A DNA stretch of 35,015 nucleotides from Oscillatoriales cyanobacterium SM2_2_1 (GTDB taxonomy: Bacteria > Cyanobacteriota > Cyanobacteriia > Pseudanabaenales > Pseudanabaenaceae), in contig JAAUUH010000023.1 in NCBI GenBank assembly GCA_012031145.1, forward strand, positions 1-35,015, given 5' to 3'. Position 1 is the first letter of the stretch. Each line of letters begins with the position of its first letter. A model generated the notes under the pieces. The model had not been told where the DNA came from and made no database searches. It saw only the letters and a program-made list of their open reading frames with translations. This document shows positions 34,943 through 35,015 of the stretch, piece by piece. The position numbers and the translations under genes are program-made.

Positions 34943-35015
34943 TGACGCAAAACTGCACGGTTTATGACACAACTCTGCGGGGATGGGGCCCAACGGGGAG
35001 GGACTATCCCCTGTC
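34942..35015 (+). CDS. Citramalate-synthase-like gene, N-terminus, with apparent indels
   Basis: From the ATG at 34942 one reads MTQNCTVYDTTLR, matching the opening of citramalate synthase and related HMGL-like enzymes (YDTTLRDGAQREG). Immediately after, the frame goes wrong. Taking one base from each of a G4 at 34979-34982, a G4 at 34995-34998 and a C4 at 35008-35011 restores DGAQREGLSL. Three homopolymer indels within 35 bases suggest poor sequence quality at the window end, or a truly decayed gene. The rest is outside the window. Homocitrate and isopropylmalate synthases are alternatives but DGAQREG favours citramalate synthase. Confidence 0.6.
   Translation, partial: MTQNCTVYDTTLRGWGPTGRDYPL

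Overview
The window comes from a cyanobacterium. The palindrome GCGATCGC (HIP1) recurs through almost all coding DNA. The gene set also points there: cyanobacterial NadA, a cyanobacterial-type Fur protein, DUF502, DUF3082, DUF4388-receiver, a two-gene rpmG-rpsR operon, an EGY-like membrane protein and a hybrid kinase with many PAS domains. Nothing shows whether the organism is filamentous or fixes nitrogen. Most of the window is ordinary chromosomal housekeeping DNA with many short, unlinked transcription units.

Layout. 1-1130 is a graveyard of insertion-sequence remnants (IS630-like start running off the edge, IS5-like C-terminus, a second IS630-like HTH) with one copy of a 114-bp dispersed repeat. 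tRNA-Pro(GGG) follows at 1405-1477. 1579-5100 holds two small secreted proteins, a TIGR02450-like protein, a Fur regulator, nusB, a DUF4189 protein, a 2Fe-2S ferredoxin and trmL. 5207-9752 holds DUF502, priA, nth and rpmG-rpsR. 9837-12537 holds an EGY/S2P-like protein lacking its protease motif and an orphan cysA. 12540-13256 is a decayed IS1-family transposase split by a second copy of the 114-bp repeat. 13649-14673 is a three-gene cassette of unknown function that includes a ribbon-helix-helix-like protein.

14794-19508 holds an SDR protein, nadA, an M50-CBS protease, a secreted SRPBCC protein, trpF (frameshifted) and a YidD-type gene. 19505-23404 is a very large hybrid sensor kinase whose stop codon overlaps the yidD start. 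23651-30654 holds pgi, a small hypothetical, a DUF4388-receiver protein with a small partner, and mfd (frameshifted). 30655-31755 holds the third copy of the 114-bp repeat, a broken CopG-type antitoxin gene and a 16-bp tandem array. The right end holds a small membrane protein, rimI, a VOC protein, an NAD-type gap, DUF3082 and the first codons of a citramalate-synthase-like gene.

Functional threads. Genome maintenance and expression: priA, nth, mfd, nusB, trmL, rimI, rpmG, rpsR. Glucose catabolism: pgi and the gap1-type GAPDH. Biosynthesis: nadA, trpF, possibly cimA. Sensing and regulation: the hybrid kinase, DUF4388-receiver and Fur protein.

The most unusual signals are the 114-bp hairpin-rich repeat, present three times at exactly the same length and once inside a transposase gene; frequent 11-22 bp tandem duplications in intergenic DNA; single-base homopolymer indels breaking several genes (likely sequencing error or recent decay); and proteins lacking expected catalytic residues (EGY-like REGGL, SDR Ser to Gly).
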